Assembly (NCBI GenBank): GCA_029941865.1
Contig: JAPYTO010000006.1
Coordinates: forward strand, 1-64,000
DNA from: Fuerstiella sp.
Lineage (GTDB): Bacteria > Planctomycetota > Planctomycetia > Planctomycetales > Planctomycetaceae
Length of the DNA stretch: 64,000 nucleotides
Reading direction: 5' to 3'
Made by a program: the position numbers and the translations under genes. Below, one piece after another: positions 46,321 to 54,970 of this stretch. The stretch's first letter is position 1. Every line of letters begins with the position of its first letter. The notes beneath the pieces were generated by a model, which saw only the letters and a program-made list of their open reading frames with translations, ran no database searches and was not told the origin of the DNA.

Positions 46321-48006
46321 ATGTTCAAACAGATATTCCAGCGGGCGGTGAGACGTTTTTCACACTGCTCATATTATGCGTTCCGTTCAGTGACGACCGC
46401 CGCAGTCACGTTCGTCGCGGTTTTCTGCTTTGCGGCGTTTGCAATGCCCCTGCCTGCCGCAGAGTCTAATTCGCAACCTAACGTGCTGCTGATCATGGCC
46501 GATGACCTGGGATATTCCGATCTCGGTTGCTACGGCAGCGAGATTCAGACGCCTCATCTGGATTCGCTGGCGCAGAATGGGCTGCGGTTCACACAGTTTT
46601 ACAATACGGCACGGTGCTGGCCGACTCGTGCCGTGCTGATGACGGGTTTCTACGCGCAACAGGTTCGACGTGATGCCCTGCCCGGTGGCGGTGGCGGTGG
46701 CGGAGGTGGCAACAGGAATAAGCGTCCCGTTTGGGCCAGGTTGCTACCTGACATGTTGCGACCTGTCGGATATCGATCCTATCACTCAGGCAAATGGCAC
46801 ATCGATGGACTTCCGCTGCAGGCTGGATTCGATCGTTCGTACCTACTGTTGGATCAGGGGCGATTCTTCAATCCCATCAAACACTCGAACGATGATCAGC
46901 CGCTTCCCCCCGTGGAGAAGGACTCCGGATATTATGCCACTGTGGAGATTGCTGATCACGCCATTCGTTGCCTGCAGGACCATCAGCAGAACCACTCCGA
47001 CGGCCCGTTTTTCCACTATCTGGCCTTTACGGCGCCGCACTTTCCGTTGCACGCCCTGCCCGAAGACATCGCGAAGTACGCCAGAAAATATCAGCAGGAC
47101 TGGGAAGCTGTCCGCACAGCACGATGGCAGAAACAGAAGCATCTGGGTCTTTTGAGTGCTGATCTTTCTGCTGTTGAGCGGACGCTTGGTCCTCCCTATG
47201 ACTTTCCGGATCACCTGAAGATTCTGGGTCCGGGCGAAGTCAATCGTCCCGTTCCGTGGAACACACTCACGGAAGAACAAATGTCATTTCAGGCCGCCAA
47301 GATGGCCATTCACGCGGCGATGATTGATCGAGTCGATCAGGAAATCGGACGTGTGCTGGATCAACTGCGAGCCATGGACGCCTTCGACAACACTCTCATC
47401 TTCTTCCTGTCAGACAATGGCGCCAGTGCGGAGATCATGGTGCGGTCGGATGGACATGATCCATCGGCGAGTCCGGGATCAGAGGCGTCGTACCTGTGTC
47501 TGGGCCCCGGCTGGTCGACAACGTGCAACACTCCGTTCCGTCGACACAAGACATGGGTTCACGAGGGTGGCATCTCAACTCCATTGATTGTTCACTGGCC
47601 CGATGGCATTGCTGCCAGGGGGGAATTCCGTCGCACTGCCGGGCACGTGATCGACATTGTGCCAACCATTCGCGAAGTGTGTGGCGCAAAACCACTGAAG
47701 GAATGGCAAGGCACAGCTGTTCCTGCAGCACCAGGGAAAAACCTGTTGCCCGTGTTCACGGCCGATACCAGCCTGGACCACAACCATTTGTGGTGGTTTC
47801 ATGACGGCCATAAAGCCGTGCGTGTTGGTGATTGGAAACTGGTTGCTGCGAAGGGCGAACCGTGGGAACTTTACGACATCAAGGCAGACCGCGCCGAGCA
47901 GCATGGCCTTGCGGCTGAGCATCCGGAAAAGGTGGAAGCACTCGCGGCCCGCTGGGAACAGTCAGCTGCAGAATTCACCAGGCTCGCGACGTCAGACCAG
48001 CAATGA
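46321..48006 (+). CDS. Secreted sulfatase
   Basis: A 561-residue sulfatase with a long, hydrophobic N-terminal signal (about 45 residues). LIMADDLGYSDLGCYG carries the first metal Asp pair and ARCWPTR the FGly site (C-x-P-x-R with Thr at the fourth place, accepted by maturases). SGKWHI and FFLSDNGAS complete the active site, and the C-terminal WELYDIKADRAEQ segment is present. A run of nine glycines (about residues 122-130), coded by GGY repeats, follows the FGly region and forms a flexible loop. It is intact, unlike the sulfatase at 22938. The substrate, a sulfated polysaccharide or ester, is not determinable. Confidence 0.93.
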   Translation: MFKQIFQRAVRRFSHCSYYAFRSVTTAAVTFVAVFCFAAFAMPLPAAESNSQPNVLLIMADDLGYSDLGCYGSEIQTPHLDSLAQNGLRFTQFYNTARCWPTRAVLMTGFYAQQVRRDALPGGGGGGGGGNRNKRPVWARLLPDMLRPVGYRSYHSGKWHIDGLPLQAGFDRSYLLLDQGRFFNPIKHSNDDQPLPPVEKDSGYYATVEIADHAIRCLQDHQQNHSDGPFFHYLAFTAPHFPLHALPEDIAKYARKYQQDWEAVRTARWQKQKHLGLLSADLSAVERTLGPPYDFPDHLKILGPGEVNRPVPWNTLTEEQMSFQAAKMAIHAAMIDRVDQEIGRVLDQLRAMDAFDNTLIFFLSDNGASAEIMVRSDGHDPSASPGSEASYLCLGPGWSTTCNTPFRRHKTWVHEGGISTPLIVHWPDGIAARGEFRRTAGHVIDIVPTIREVCGAKPLKEWQGTAVPAAPGKNLLPVFTADTSLDHNHLWWFHDGHKAVRVGDWKLVAAKGEPWELYDIKADRAEQHGLAAEHPEKVEALAARWEQSAAEFTRLATSDQQ

Positions 48007-48133
48007 GCTTCGCTGGTTCTTACGGATACACTATGCGCTGGACACAGGCCGCCTGAAGACTGAAAACAGTTGTACGCATCGCGTATGAGAAACTCTGACA
48101 CGCTCAACTGCGGACCGTTTGCGAATTATCGGT

Positions 48134-49237
48134 TTACTTTGCCGCGAACTGTCGTCGGACGTCGACAAATTGACTTCGCAGCTCGGTGAAGAAACCACTG
48201 ACACCCCGATTAAGATTCGGCGGCAGGATTCCTTTCCGAAGAGCCTGATCTGTAACGGCTCCGATGTCCGCCGTCTTTTGCCATACCTTCAGCATCCGCG
48301 AGTCCCTGTTGACAAGCAACGTTGCCGTCATGGACAGCGATTGGACGTCACCGTCCCGGACCACATCTAAGTGCACCAGCACGATCGGTTCACTGATTCC
48401 ACCCCGGTACCGCAGCTGACATCTTTCCAACGCTCCGCGAACACCCGAGGAAACCGCTGCGGACACATCGCCGCGGACGTCTTTTGCAAATGGAATGATG
48501 TGCACGCAGATCTCATTTAGTGAGGCCATCACGCGACGGCCGCGAACATCGCTGATCAAGTCAACGGTCTGCACCTCGGCATATGGGTCAGGATGGTTGT
48601 ATTTTGGTACTGCGATCGGGCCGTCAATTCGGGAAATGTCGGGAACAGTCACCTCCGGGAGTTCTGCAGAGTTGACTGCCGACGCGTCGTCTTCTTCCGT
48701 TCCAGGTGACACTACGTCTGTTGAGGAAGCGTCTGCAACTCGGACTCTCTTATCACGCTTAGGAGTTGCCGCCTGGGGGTCGTCCGCATCTTCCGGGATT
48801 GCAATTTCCGGGATTTTGATGCTTTCATCTGGTTCGTCTTCAACAGCAACGTCGCTGCCCGGATTCTCACTGACCGGTCCTTGTGCGGTTGCTGAGTCAG
48901 ATGATCCTGCGTCTGCAGAAGAAACCTGAGAAAATCTGACTGCCGCGAGGGCCAGCACACCGACCGCCAACACACACCCGCCGATCAGCAACGCTTTCGC
49001 AGTAACATTTCCGCCATCATGAACAGGTGGTCGGTATGGTTCGGACCGAGCATCGGCCCCGCCACGAGATGTGCGTTCTCCTCCTGAGCTGCTGGTTCCG
49101 TCCCGTCCTGGATTCCCGCGAATTGCGATGACGCCCGGTGTTTTACCATATGACAGGAAGTGTTCCTTTTGCCGTGCAGACGCGAGTACGCCGAAGTTTC
49201 CGTACTTATACGCCCTGGAATGAATTCTGACAAACAT
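48134..49237 (-). CDS. Single-pass membrane protein of unknown function
   Basis: A 367-residue protein. Residues 1-75 are polar and Gly/Ser/Arg-rich, one membrane helix follows (about 80-102, ALLIGGCVLAVGVLALAAV), then a long acidic disordered linker (about 105-200) and a C-terminal folded domain (about 215-365: RRVMASLNEICVHIIPFAK). The layout fits a domain held away from the inner membrane. The start at 49237 overlaps the end of the frameshifted upstream gene by about 30 bases. No family is recognised. Confidence 0.6.
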   Translation of the reverse strand: MFVRIHSRAYKYGNFGVLASARQKEHFLSYGKTPGVIAIRGNPGRDGTSSSGGERTSRGGADARSEPYRPPVHDGGNVTAKALLIGGCVLAVGVLALAAVRFSQVSSADAGSSDSATAQGPVSENPGSDVAVEDEPDESIKIPEIAIPEDADDPQAATPKRDKRVRVADASSTDVVSPGTEEDDASAVNSAELPEVTVPDISRIDGPIAVPKYNHPDPYAEVQTVDLISDVRGRRVMASLNEICVHIIPFAKDVRGDVSAAVSSGVRGALERCQLRYRGGISEPIVLVHLDVVRDGDVQSLSMTATLLVNRDSRMLKVWQKTADIGAVTDQALRKGILPPNLNRGVSGFFTELRSQFVDVRRQFAAK

Positions 49238-49594
49238 CGGCCTGTTCCCATATTTTCATCTGAATGCCCAGCGTCTCACACAGGGGCAGCACGCGCGTGA
49301 GGGTGTCCTGGACACAACCTCTAAGATAACGAGTTCGGCTTTCCCCGGCCATCGAAAAGACGACTGCGACAATGATTTCGGGGCGCTTTCCATTCCGGTC
49401 GATCTCTTCAACGATTTCCGCATAGTCAACGCAGAAAACCCGGTGCTGTATTGCCGCTCATTGGCTTGACGCTGCAGCTCGTGGGATCCAACGTCTTCTT
49501 CTACAATCGCCAGACAGTACTTCGGCGACGTCGAATGAACCAGTCCATGCCGATGCGGTGCAACGATTCGTTCACGGTACAACCGTCGCGGCAT
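49206..49594 (-). pseudogene. Small hypothetical gene with an apparent frameshift
   Basis: From ATG 49594 the frame reads MPRRLYRERIVAPHRHGLVH and SPKYCLAIVEEDVGSHELQ, then loses protein character near 49455. One frame over, it resumes as QHRVFCVDYAEIVEEIDRNG, RPEIIVAVVFSMAGESRTRY and LRGCVQDTLTRVLPLCETLG, and stops at 49206-49208. The joined product would be about 130 residues. The family is unknown. The end overlaps the start of the membrane protein gene at 49237, suggesting the two belong together. Confidence 0.55.
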
Positions 49595-49866
49595 CTTACT
49601 TAACCGACAGACTCGCCACGATGCGTGTACCTGGACGCATGTCACGACACCCCCGCGCAACTTCGGAAAGAATACCTGAATCCGTTCCGTTTTCGACCTA
49701 CGTTCCACTTGGCGATCTCTACCTGTCCGTGCGGCATCTGTGCTGCGACGCATGAAAACGGACTGGGAATCAATGGGATCTCTCACGCAGTGACGGGGTT
49801 TTGAGACGGCAGCGGGGCAGGCTTCCCGTGCTGTCTACTCTTTTCTTTGGGTCCAACCTGAGGGGT

Positions 49867-50040
49867 TTGCTGAAGTTCGCCAACAGTGTGAAAAAGTTCA
49901 TTGTCTCTGAAGACGGCCCGACTGCAGTTGAGTACGCAGTTATGCTGGCATTGATCATCGTTGTTTGTCTGGCTGCCATTTCCACCATCGGTGGCGCTGC
50001 AAACAGCAAGTTTCAGCAGGTGGGTTCATACCTGACATAA
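49867..50040 (+). CDS. Flp/Fap-type pilin 1 (TTG start)
   Basis: A 57-residue class IVb prepilin identical in protein sequence to pilin 2. The leader ends at SEDG, with predicted cleavage before PTAVEY, placing Glu5 and Tyr6 of the mature protein as in Flp pilins; a single hydrophobic helix follows. The position matching the ATG of pilin 2 is TTG here, with GAGGGG closely upstream; the open frame back to 49801 has no pilin character. A strong terminator lies 78 bp downstream. Confidence 0.88.
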   Translation: MLKFANSVKKFIVSEDGPTAVEYAVMLALIIVVCLAAISTIGGAANSKFQQVGSYLT

Positions 50041-50517
50041 GCAGTTTGCGACTGGTCTGCGTCAGCTGCAGAACAAAGATACTGGTTGTCTCGACACCGG
50101 CCAAATGAAATCAAAGAGGGCTCGATCCATCCAGGATCGAGCCTTTTCTTATTGGCTTCGCTGAAATTCAGGAATCGCGGTTGCCCTGAATTCGTGCTTC
50201 AGCAGATGTCATTGTGCGTGCGCTGGGGCTGGGCGAAAATTCGTGCATTGGGGAGCAGGGATCCTGCATATCGGCTGAGTCGGTACTCTCCCATGCCGCA
50301 TGACCGTTACAACGCGAAATGAAACGTTTCGCTTTTCTACCCAAGTTCCTTGACCGACAAAAACCGCAACCTAGGTTTGAACGAGTCGACTATTGGCCTC
50401 GCGTGCCCATCGACACACTTTACAGGCTGCGCAAAAATTAATTGCCAGGCCGAAATTCTGGCAGCACGGAGGGGTCCTGCTGTCATTCACCGTTGAGTTC
50501 CTTTGGGGGTAATTGAG
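50041..50517. other. Intergenic region between the two pilin genes
   Basis: It contains the pilin 1 terminator and, beyond it, about 350 bp without a recognisable gene. The pilin 2 promoter must lie in its right part. Confidence 0.45.
50119..50150 (+). terminator. Rho-independent terminator after pilin 1
   Basis: Perfect 10-bp stem GGCTCGATCC / GGATCGAGCC (50119-50128, 50134-50143), ATCCA loop, then TTTTCTT. Confidence 0.92.
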
Positions 50518-50691
50518 ATGTTGAAGTTCGCTAACAGTGTTAAGAAGTTCATTGTATCCGAAGATGGCCCGACTGCAGTTGAGTACGCAGTCATGCTGGC
50601 TCTGATCATTGTTGTCTGTCTGGCTGCTATCTCCACCATCGGTGGTGCTGCAAACAGCAAGTTCCAGCAGGTTGGTTCATACCTGACATAA
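50518..50691 (+). CDS. flp: Flp/Fap-type pilin 2
   Basis: A 57-residue prepilin with the same predicted sequence as pilin 1, while the genes differ at synonymous sites (for example GAAGAC/GAAGAT, GGTGGC/GGTGGT). The start is ATG 50518 with GGGGG upstream. The prepilin peptidase site is SEDG-PTAVEY. It would form the adhesive Tad pilus fibre. It is followed by its own terminator, so the pilins are transcribed apart from the assembly genes. Confidence 0.93.
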   Translation: MLKFANSVKKFIVSEDGPTAVEYAVMLALIIVVCLAAISTIGGAANSKFQQVGSYLT

Positions 50692-50735
50692 GCGTGACGC
50701 TCATCTTTGTGGTGAGCCATTGTCACAGAAGGATG

Positions 50736-50779
50736 CGTCCACTGGCACGGAAGATGTGCCAGTGGACGATGTCTTTTTT
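50736..50779 (+). terminator. Rho-independent terminator after pilin 2
   Basis: Perfect 13-bp stem CGTCCACTGGCAC / GTGCCAGTGGACG (50736-50748, 50756-50768), 7-base loop, and six T residues within 50773-50779. Confidence 0.92.
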
Positions 50780-50824
50780 GTTCAGGTCTGACTCGGATCA
50801 CAAACCATTCAAAAGGGAAAAAGC

Positions 50825-50941
50825 ATGTTGCCATACTGGATCGAACTTTCGATTTCAGACCTGATGCAGGGCACCGGCTTCGCAGCGATGGCCTTCATCC
50901 TGTTCACCCTTCAGTTTTTTATGCCTGCCGGGCGTGCCTGA
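50825..50941 (+). CDS. Possible 38-residue membrane peptide in the Tad locus
   Basis: A short frame starting MLPYWIELSISDLMQGTGFA with a good ribosome site (AAGGGAAAAAGC) and one hydrophobic helix (AAMAFILFTLQFFM). It lies between the pilin 2 terminator and the prepilin peptidase gene. It could be a small pilus accessory peptide or a leader; no homolog is known to me. Confidence 0.4.
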   Translation: MLPYWIELSISDLMQGTGFAAMAFILFTLQFFMPAGRA

Positions 50942-51063
50942 CTCGACGCTGAAATCCATTGGCCGCACTCTTTGGACGCTGCCAGGATTTACCGCCTTAA
51001 TTCCCGAAGCGGAGCTGATCGAGTCCAAATCAACTCATAACTCGAAACGCAACAGGAAACAGA

Positions 51064-51618
51064 ATGATGGACTGGAACGAAATTTTCATAGCAAACTGGC
51101 ATGTCAAACTGGTGTCAGCCATTTTGATTCTGGCAGCATGGATTGACGGCAAGGAGCTGCGAGTTCCGAATTGGATTACTTTTCCAATGGTTCTCTCGGG
51201 GCTTGTCTTTTCGACCTGCGTTGGCGGTTTTGACGGGCTGCTTTTCGGATTAACCGGCATGTGCTGCGGGTTACTGTGTCTGCTTCCGCTGTATGCTGTT
51301 GGCGGCATGGGAGCAGGAGATGTCAAGCTGATGGCTGGTATTGGGGCGTGGTTGGGATGGCAGACAACTTTTTATGCATTCTGCGTTTCGGTCATTGTTG
51401 GTGCTGTGATGGCAGTTCTGATGGTTGCGTCTCGCGGGGCATGGAAGAAGCACTACGAGCAGTTTCTGACCATTCTGAGCGAATGGACGGTCATAAAAAA
51501 TCCTTATGAACTGTCAAGAATCGCTGCCGACCGGAAACCATCCATGTTTCTGCTGCCCTATGGCATTCCCATCTGCATCGGCACAATCGGCTACTTCATG
51601 TATGCCGGCCTGATGTAG
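51064..51618 (+). CDS. tadV: Prepilin peptidase TadV/CpaA (A24 family)
   Basis: A 184-residue polytopic membrane aspartic protease that removes the pilin leader. The two catalytic aspartates are in AAWIDGKELRVPNWI and GGMGAGDVKLM (GxGD motif). Like other TadV/CpaA proteins it lacks the N-terminal methylase domain of PilD. AGGAAAC precedes ATG 51064. It has its own terminator 24 bp downstream, so it is probably a one-gene unit or is led by the 38-residue frame. Confidence 0.93.
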   Translation: MMDWNEIFIANWHVKLVSAILILAAWIDGKELRVPNWITFPMVLSGLVFSTCVGGFDGLLFGLTGMCCGLLCLLPLYAVGGMGAGDVKLMAGIGAWLGWQTTFYAFCVSVIVGAVMAVLMVASRGAWKKHYEQFLTILSEWTVIKNPYELSRIAADRKPSMFLLPYGIPICIGTIGYFMYAGLM

Positions 51619-51641
51619 GGAATCGATACCGGAATCAATCC

Positions 51642-51676
51642 CCGCTGATGATTACGTCATCAGCGGCGTGTTTTTT
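51642..51676 (+). terminator. Rho-independent terminator after tadV
   Basis: Perfect 10-bp stem CCGCTGATGA / TCATCAGCGG (51642-51651, 51657-51666), TTACG loop, then CGTG and six T residues. Confidence 0.9.
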
Positions 51677-51899
51677 GACTGAGCTTCGCTGCGGGGGGTA
51701 GCGGAGATGTTTTTGAATGGTATTCCTGCCAGCATTATTGAAGCAGAGTTTCCGACTGTGCCGATGATGATGATGATGCTGATGGGGCATGGCTCGATCT
51801 TGACGTTTGTGCGTTTTTCGTGGAGTTGTGGCAGTTTTCAAACTGCAGCAGATACTGCGGGACGCTCAGTCGATCAGGGGAGCCGGGAGTCTCCGGACA

Positions 51900-53009
51900 A
51901 TGAAAAACCAGACATTGATACTTCTGCTTGTAGCTGGTGCCTGTGGCCTTGTGGCGATGCTGGGCGTCAAACAGCACCTGAGCAAGAATGATGGAAATAA
52001 CGAAGACGTTCAGACAGTTCAGGTGTTGGTGGCAGCGAATCCAATCATTCAGGGTGACACGCTGAGTGAGTTGAACACGATGTTTTCCACCGTCAACGTG
52101 GACACCTGTCCAGAAGGAGTCGTAACGGATTTAGAACAGATCGAAGAACGGTCCCTCAGAGTATCGCGTGTTGCGGGAGACTATATCTTTGTCGATCAAC
52201 TGACGGAACGGGGGCAAACGGGGGCCAGCGCAGTGATTCCAGATGGAATGCGTGTCATGACCATTCCCGTAGATGCTAACAAGACTCATAGCGGAATGCT
52301 GCGGCCGGGCAATCGGATCGACCTGTTACTCAGTGATAGTCACAGGGATCCAACCACTGGGCAACAGATACGGAGAGTTCGGCCGCTGCTGCAGTACATT
52401 GAGGTTTTTGCTGTCGGTGCGGAAGTTTTCGGTGTGAATTCGGGGACTGGGAATACTCAGGCGCGAAACATTTCGCTGCTGGTGACAAAGGATCAAATGT
52501 TGATTCTTGAGCTTGCTGATACAAAGGGAGACATCTCAACCGTTCTTCGGTCAAGTTCTGACAAAGAACAGATTTCGATGACGGGTATTACGGAAAACGA
52601 TCTCGAGGGGGGAAACTCTGATGCGGTGAATTCCACATCGACCCTTGATGTTGGCCGGGGGTTGGGCGGTTTCGCTTTGCCACCGGAAGAGCCTGAAGGC
52701 ATCATTGCACAACTTGCAAACGAATTTGGTCCGGTACGATCACAACCGCTGGTTGAGGATGACGACGAAGAGTTCTGGACCATGGCCATCTATGAAGCGG
52801 GAATCGTACGCGTTGAAAAGGTTAACCTGAACAGCGACGTACCGATTGAAAAGTCGGAACAACAATTGCCATTGAATGGCGCATCAAAGAGTAGTTCGCC
52901 ACAGGGTGGACTGCCGTCGGCACCAGTCGGCGGACTGGAAGGGCCTGAAGGCCTGGATGAAGGTGGACTGGAGGAGCTGACCTCCGGGCTATTGGATTTG
53001 TTCAATTAG
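51900..53009 (+). CDS. cpaB: Flp pilus assembly protein RcpC/CpaB
   Basis: A 369-residue periplasmic pilus protein with an N-terminal membrane helix (TLILLLVAGACGLVAMLGV), a SAF domain (VLVAANPIIQGDTLSELNTMF), the conserved GMRVMTIPVDANKTHSGMLR and PGNRIDLLL segment of RcpC, and an acidic, Gly-rich tail. ATG 51900 is preferred to the open frame from 51807 because GGAG lies upstream and the membrane helix follows. It is in line with rcpA and tadZ. Confidence 0.9.
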   Translation: MKNQTLILLLVAGACGLVAMLGVKQHLSKNDGNNEDVQTVQVLVAANPIIQGDTLSELNTMFSTVNVDTCPEGVVTDLEQIEERSLRVSRVAGDYIFVDQLTERGQTGASAVIPDGMRVMTIPVDANKTHSGMLRPGNRIDLLLSDSHRDPTTGQQIRRVRPLLQYIEVFAVGAEVFGVNSGTGNTQARNISLLVTKDQMLILELADTKGDISTVLRSSSDKEQISMTGITENDLEGGNSDAVNSTSTLDVGRGLGGFALPPEEPEGIIAQLANEFGPVRSQPLVEDDDEEFWTMAIYEAGIVRVEKVNLNSDVPIEKSEQQLPLNGASKSSSPQGGLPSAPVGGLEGPEGLDEGGLEELTSGLLDLFN

Positions 53010-53148
53010 TAAAATACGTTTTTTCAGGCTGTAACAATGTTGAGCAGTCTGCCGAAACACGGAATCGCGCGGAGCGCGTTATGAGTTGGGGATGCGGTTC
53101 CCGGGCAATCTGCCCGGGACCGCTCTTCACCTTTGTTGGAGTGCAAGG

Positions 53149-54903
53149 ATGCAGGCTGACAGACGATATTTCACGACAGTATGTACGGCGGCCCTTCTTG
53201 CCGGCGTAGTGTCATGCGCGGCATACGGCCAATCGGCCGGGACGTCGCCGGTTTACCACCTGAAGTCGGGCGTGAACGAGGTCTCGATCTTCGAGAAATT
53301 CACCACGATCCTGCAGCACACGGCTCGAATCAAGAGCGTGCTGGACTTTGACGCGGATGTCATCAAAGTTGATCCGGTACAGGGGCACCCCGATCAGGTC
53401 ACCGTCTACGCACTTGCCACCGGCGTCACGACGGTCACCATCATTGACGAATTCGACCAATACTCCCAGGTAGAAATTCTCGTTCGCGGAGACATCCGAC
53501 ACCTCGAATCGTACCTGAAGCGCCTCTATCCGAACGACGCCATTCACGTCGAGGAAATCAAAGGTGCCGTGCTGCTGAGTGGTTGGGTGACCCGCCCCGA
53601 GAACATCAACGAAATCGTGGCAATTGCCGAGCAATTCTATCCGAACGTGCTGGACCACATGAGGATCGGCGGCGTACAGCAGGTCATGCTGAAGGCGACG
53701 ATCATGGAAGTCAACCGGTCAAAACTACGCAGGATGGGGATGAACTTCGGGCTAATCAACAACAGCAGTTACCTGTTGAGCACACCTGGACCAATTACTC
53801 CCGTCAGCGGCCTGACCGTCACGGGGGCTGGTGCCACAGCCACATTCACGGGCTTTTCCAACGCCTCAGTTTCCTTCGGCTTCATGAATCCCAATTCAAT
53901 TTTTCAGGGATTCGTCGACGCATTGCGGACGGAAGGACTGCTGAAGATTCACGCCACGCCGATGATCGTGACGCACAATGGGCAGCCGGCGGAATTGATG
54001 AATGGTGGCGAAGCACCTGTCATTGTTCCTGCCGGTCTGGGGACGACCGCCATCGAATTCAAGCCGTTCGGCATCATTATGACATGCGTGCCACACATTC
54101 TGGGAAATGGACGACTGCGACTTCAGGTGGAACCATCCGTTGTTGAACGGGACTTTGCCAATTCCGTGACCGTCGACGGCATTACTGTGCCTTCGTTCAC
54201 CGTCCGAAAAGTCAGCACTCAGGTGGAAATGAATTTCGGCGAAACCCTTGTTATCGGCGGCCTGATTTCAACTCGGGAAACCGGAAGCACAGCCAAACTG
54301 CCGTTCTTCGGTGAATTGCCGTGGATTGGAGCGGCATTCAGTCACAAAGAATTTACAGAGTCCGAGACCGAATTGATCATTCTTGTGACACCGGAATACG
54401 TCGCTCCCATGTCGCCCGAACAGGTACCGGTGGGCGGTCCGGGAAAATTCACGGACACTCCCACGGACCACGAACTGTTCTTTCATAACATGCTGGAAAT
54501 CCCACGGACAGGTTCTGACTGCGATGCAACGTTTAACTGCAGGGAATGCAATCAAAACGGTCGCTGCAGCCAGCATCCGAACGGGTGCGGCTTCGGACGG
54601 TCTGGCCGTCAAGGTGAAGGCTGTGCTACGGGATCCTATTGTCCGGCAGACAGTGCCGGACAAAGTGCGGCACCGACGATTGTCCCGCAGGAGCCGATGC
54701 TCATTTCGCCAGGCACGGAATCGCAGATTCAGACACCAACACCAGACATTGGATTGCCCATCCCGGAAGCGGCGGTCCGGGATCGAATTGATGGAGCGGC
54801 CAAATCATCAATCGTTCAGCCGGCGTCGTTGGAAGTTCCATCGAAACTCAGGACACGATCGAGTTCCCGGGCAACCGGGCTGATATCGCCTCTGATGCGT
54901 TAA
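53149..54903 (+). CDS. cpaC: Tad pilus secretin RcpA/CpaC with a Cys-rich tail
   Basis: A 584-residue outer-membrane secretin. After the signal peptide there is a pilus N-domain (LKSGVNEVSIFEKFTTIL), a BON-like module (GAVLLSGWVTRPENINEI) and the secretin core (MIVTHNGQPAELMNGGEAPV; FGETLVIGGLIS; ELPWIGAAFSHKEFTESETE). After the core, residues about 462-500 contain nine cysteines, including CRECNQNGRCSQHPNGC, not usual for secretins. ATG 53149 is preferred, with GGAG and AAGG upstream. Confidence 0.92.
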   Translation: MQADRRYFTTVCTAALLAGVVSCAAYGQSAGTSPVYHLKSGVNEVSIFEKFTTILQHTARIKSVLDFDADVIKVDPVQGHPDQVTVYALATGVTTVTIIDEFDQYSQVEILVRGDIRHLESYLKRLYPNDAIHVEEIKGAVLLSGWVTRPENINEIVAIAEQFYPNVLDHMRIGGVQQVMLKATIMEVNRSKLRRMGMNFGLINNSSYLLSTPGPITPVSGLTVTGAGATATFTGFSNASVSFGFMNPNSIFQGFVDALRTEGLLKIHATPMIVTHNGQPAELMNGGEAPVIVPAGLGTTAIEFKPFGIIMTCVPHILGNGRLRLQVEPSVVERDFANSVTVDGITVPSFTVRKVSTQVEMNFGETLVIGGLISTRETGSTAKLPFFGELPWIGAAFSHKEFTESETELIILVTPEYVAPMSPEQVPVGGPGKFTDTPTDHELFFHNMLEIPRTGSDCDATFNCRECNQNGRCSQHPNGCGFGRSGRQGEGCATGSYCPADSAGQSAAPTIVPQEPMLISPGTESQIQTPTPDIGLPIPEAAVRDRIDGAAKSSIVQPASLEVPSKLRTRSSSRATGLISPLMR

Positions 54904-54970
54904 GGTCAGCAGTTATGAAGGAATCTGCAGCGGAAACGAACCTAGTTGTGAAGGCAAGACGAGGCACGAA

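Noticed and set aside
51707-51991. Plus-strand frame with five consecutive Met codons and a G-rich upstream site
   Set aside because: Its sequence comes from an ATG repeat and from the cpaB N-terminus in another frame; it does not look like a protein.
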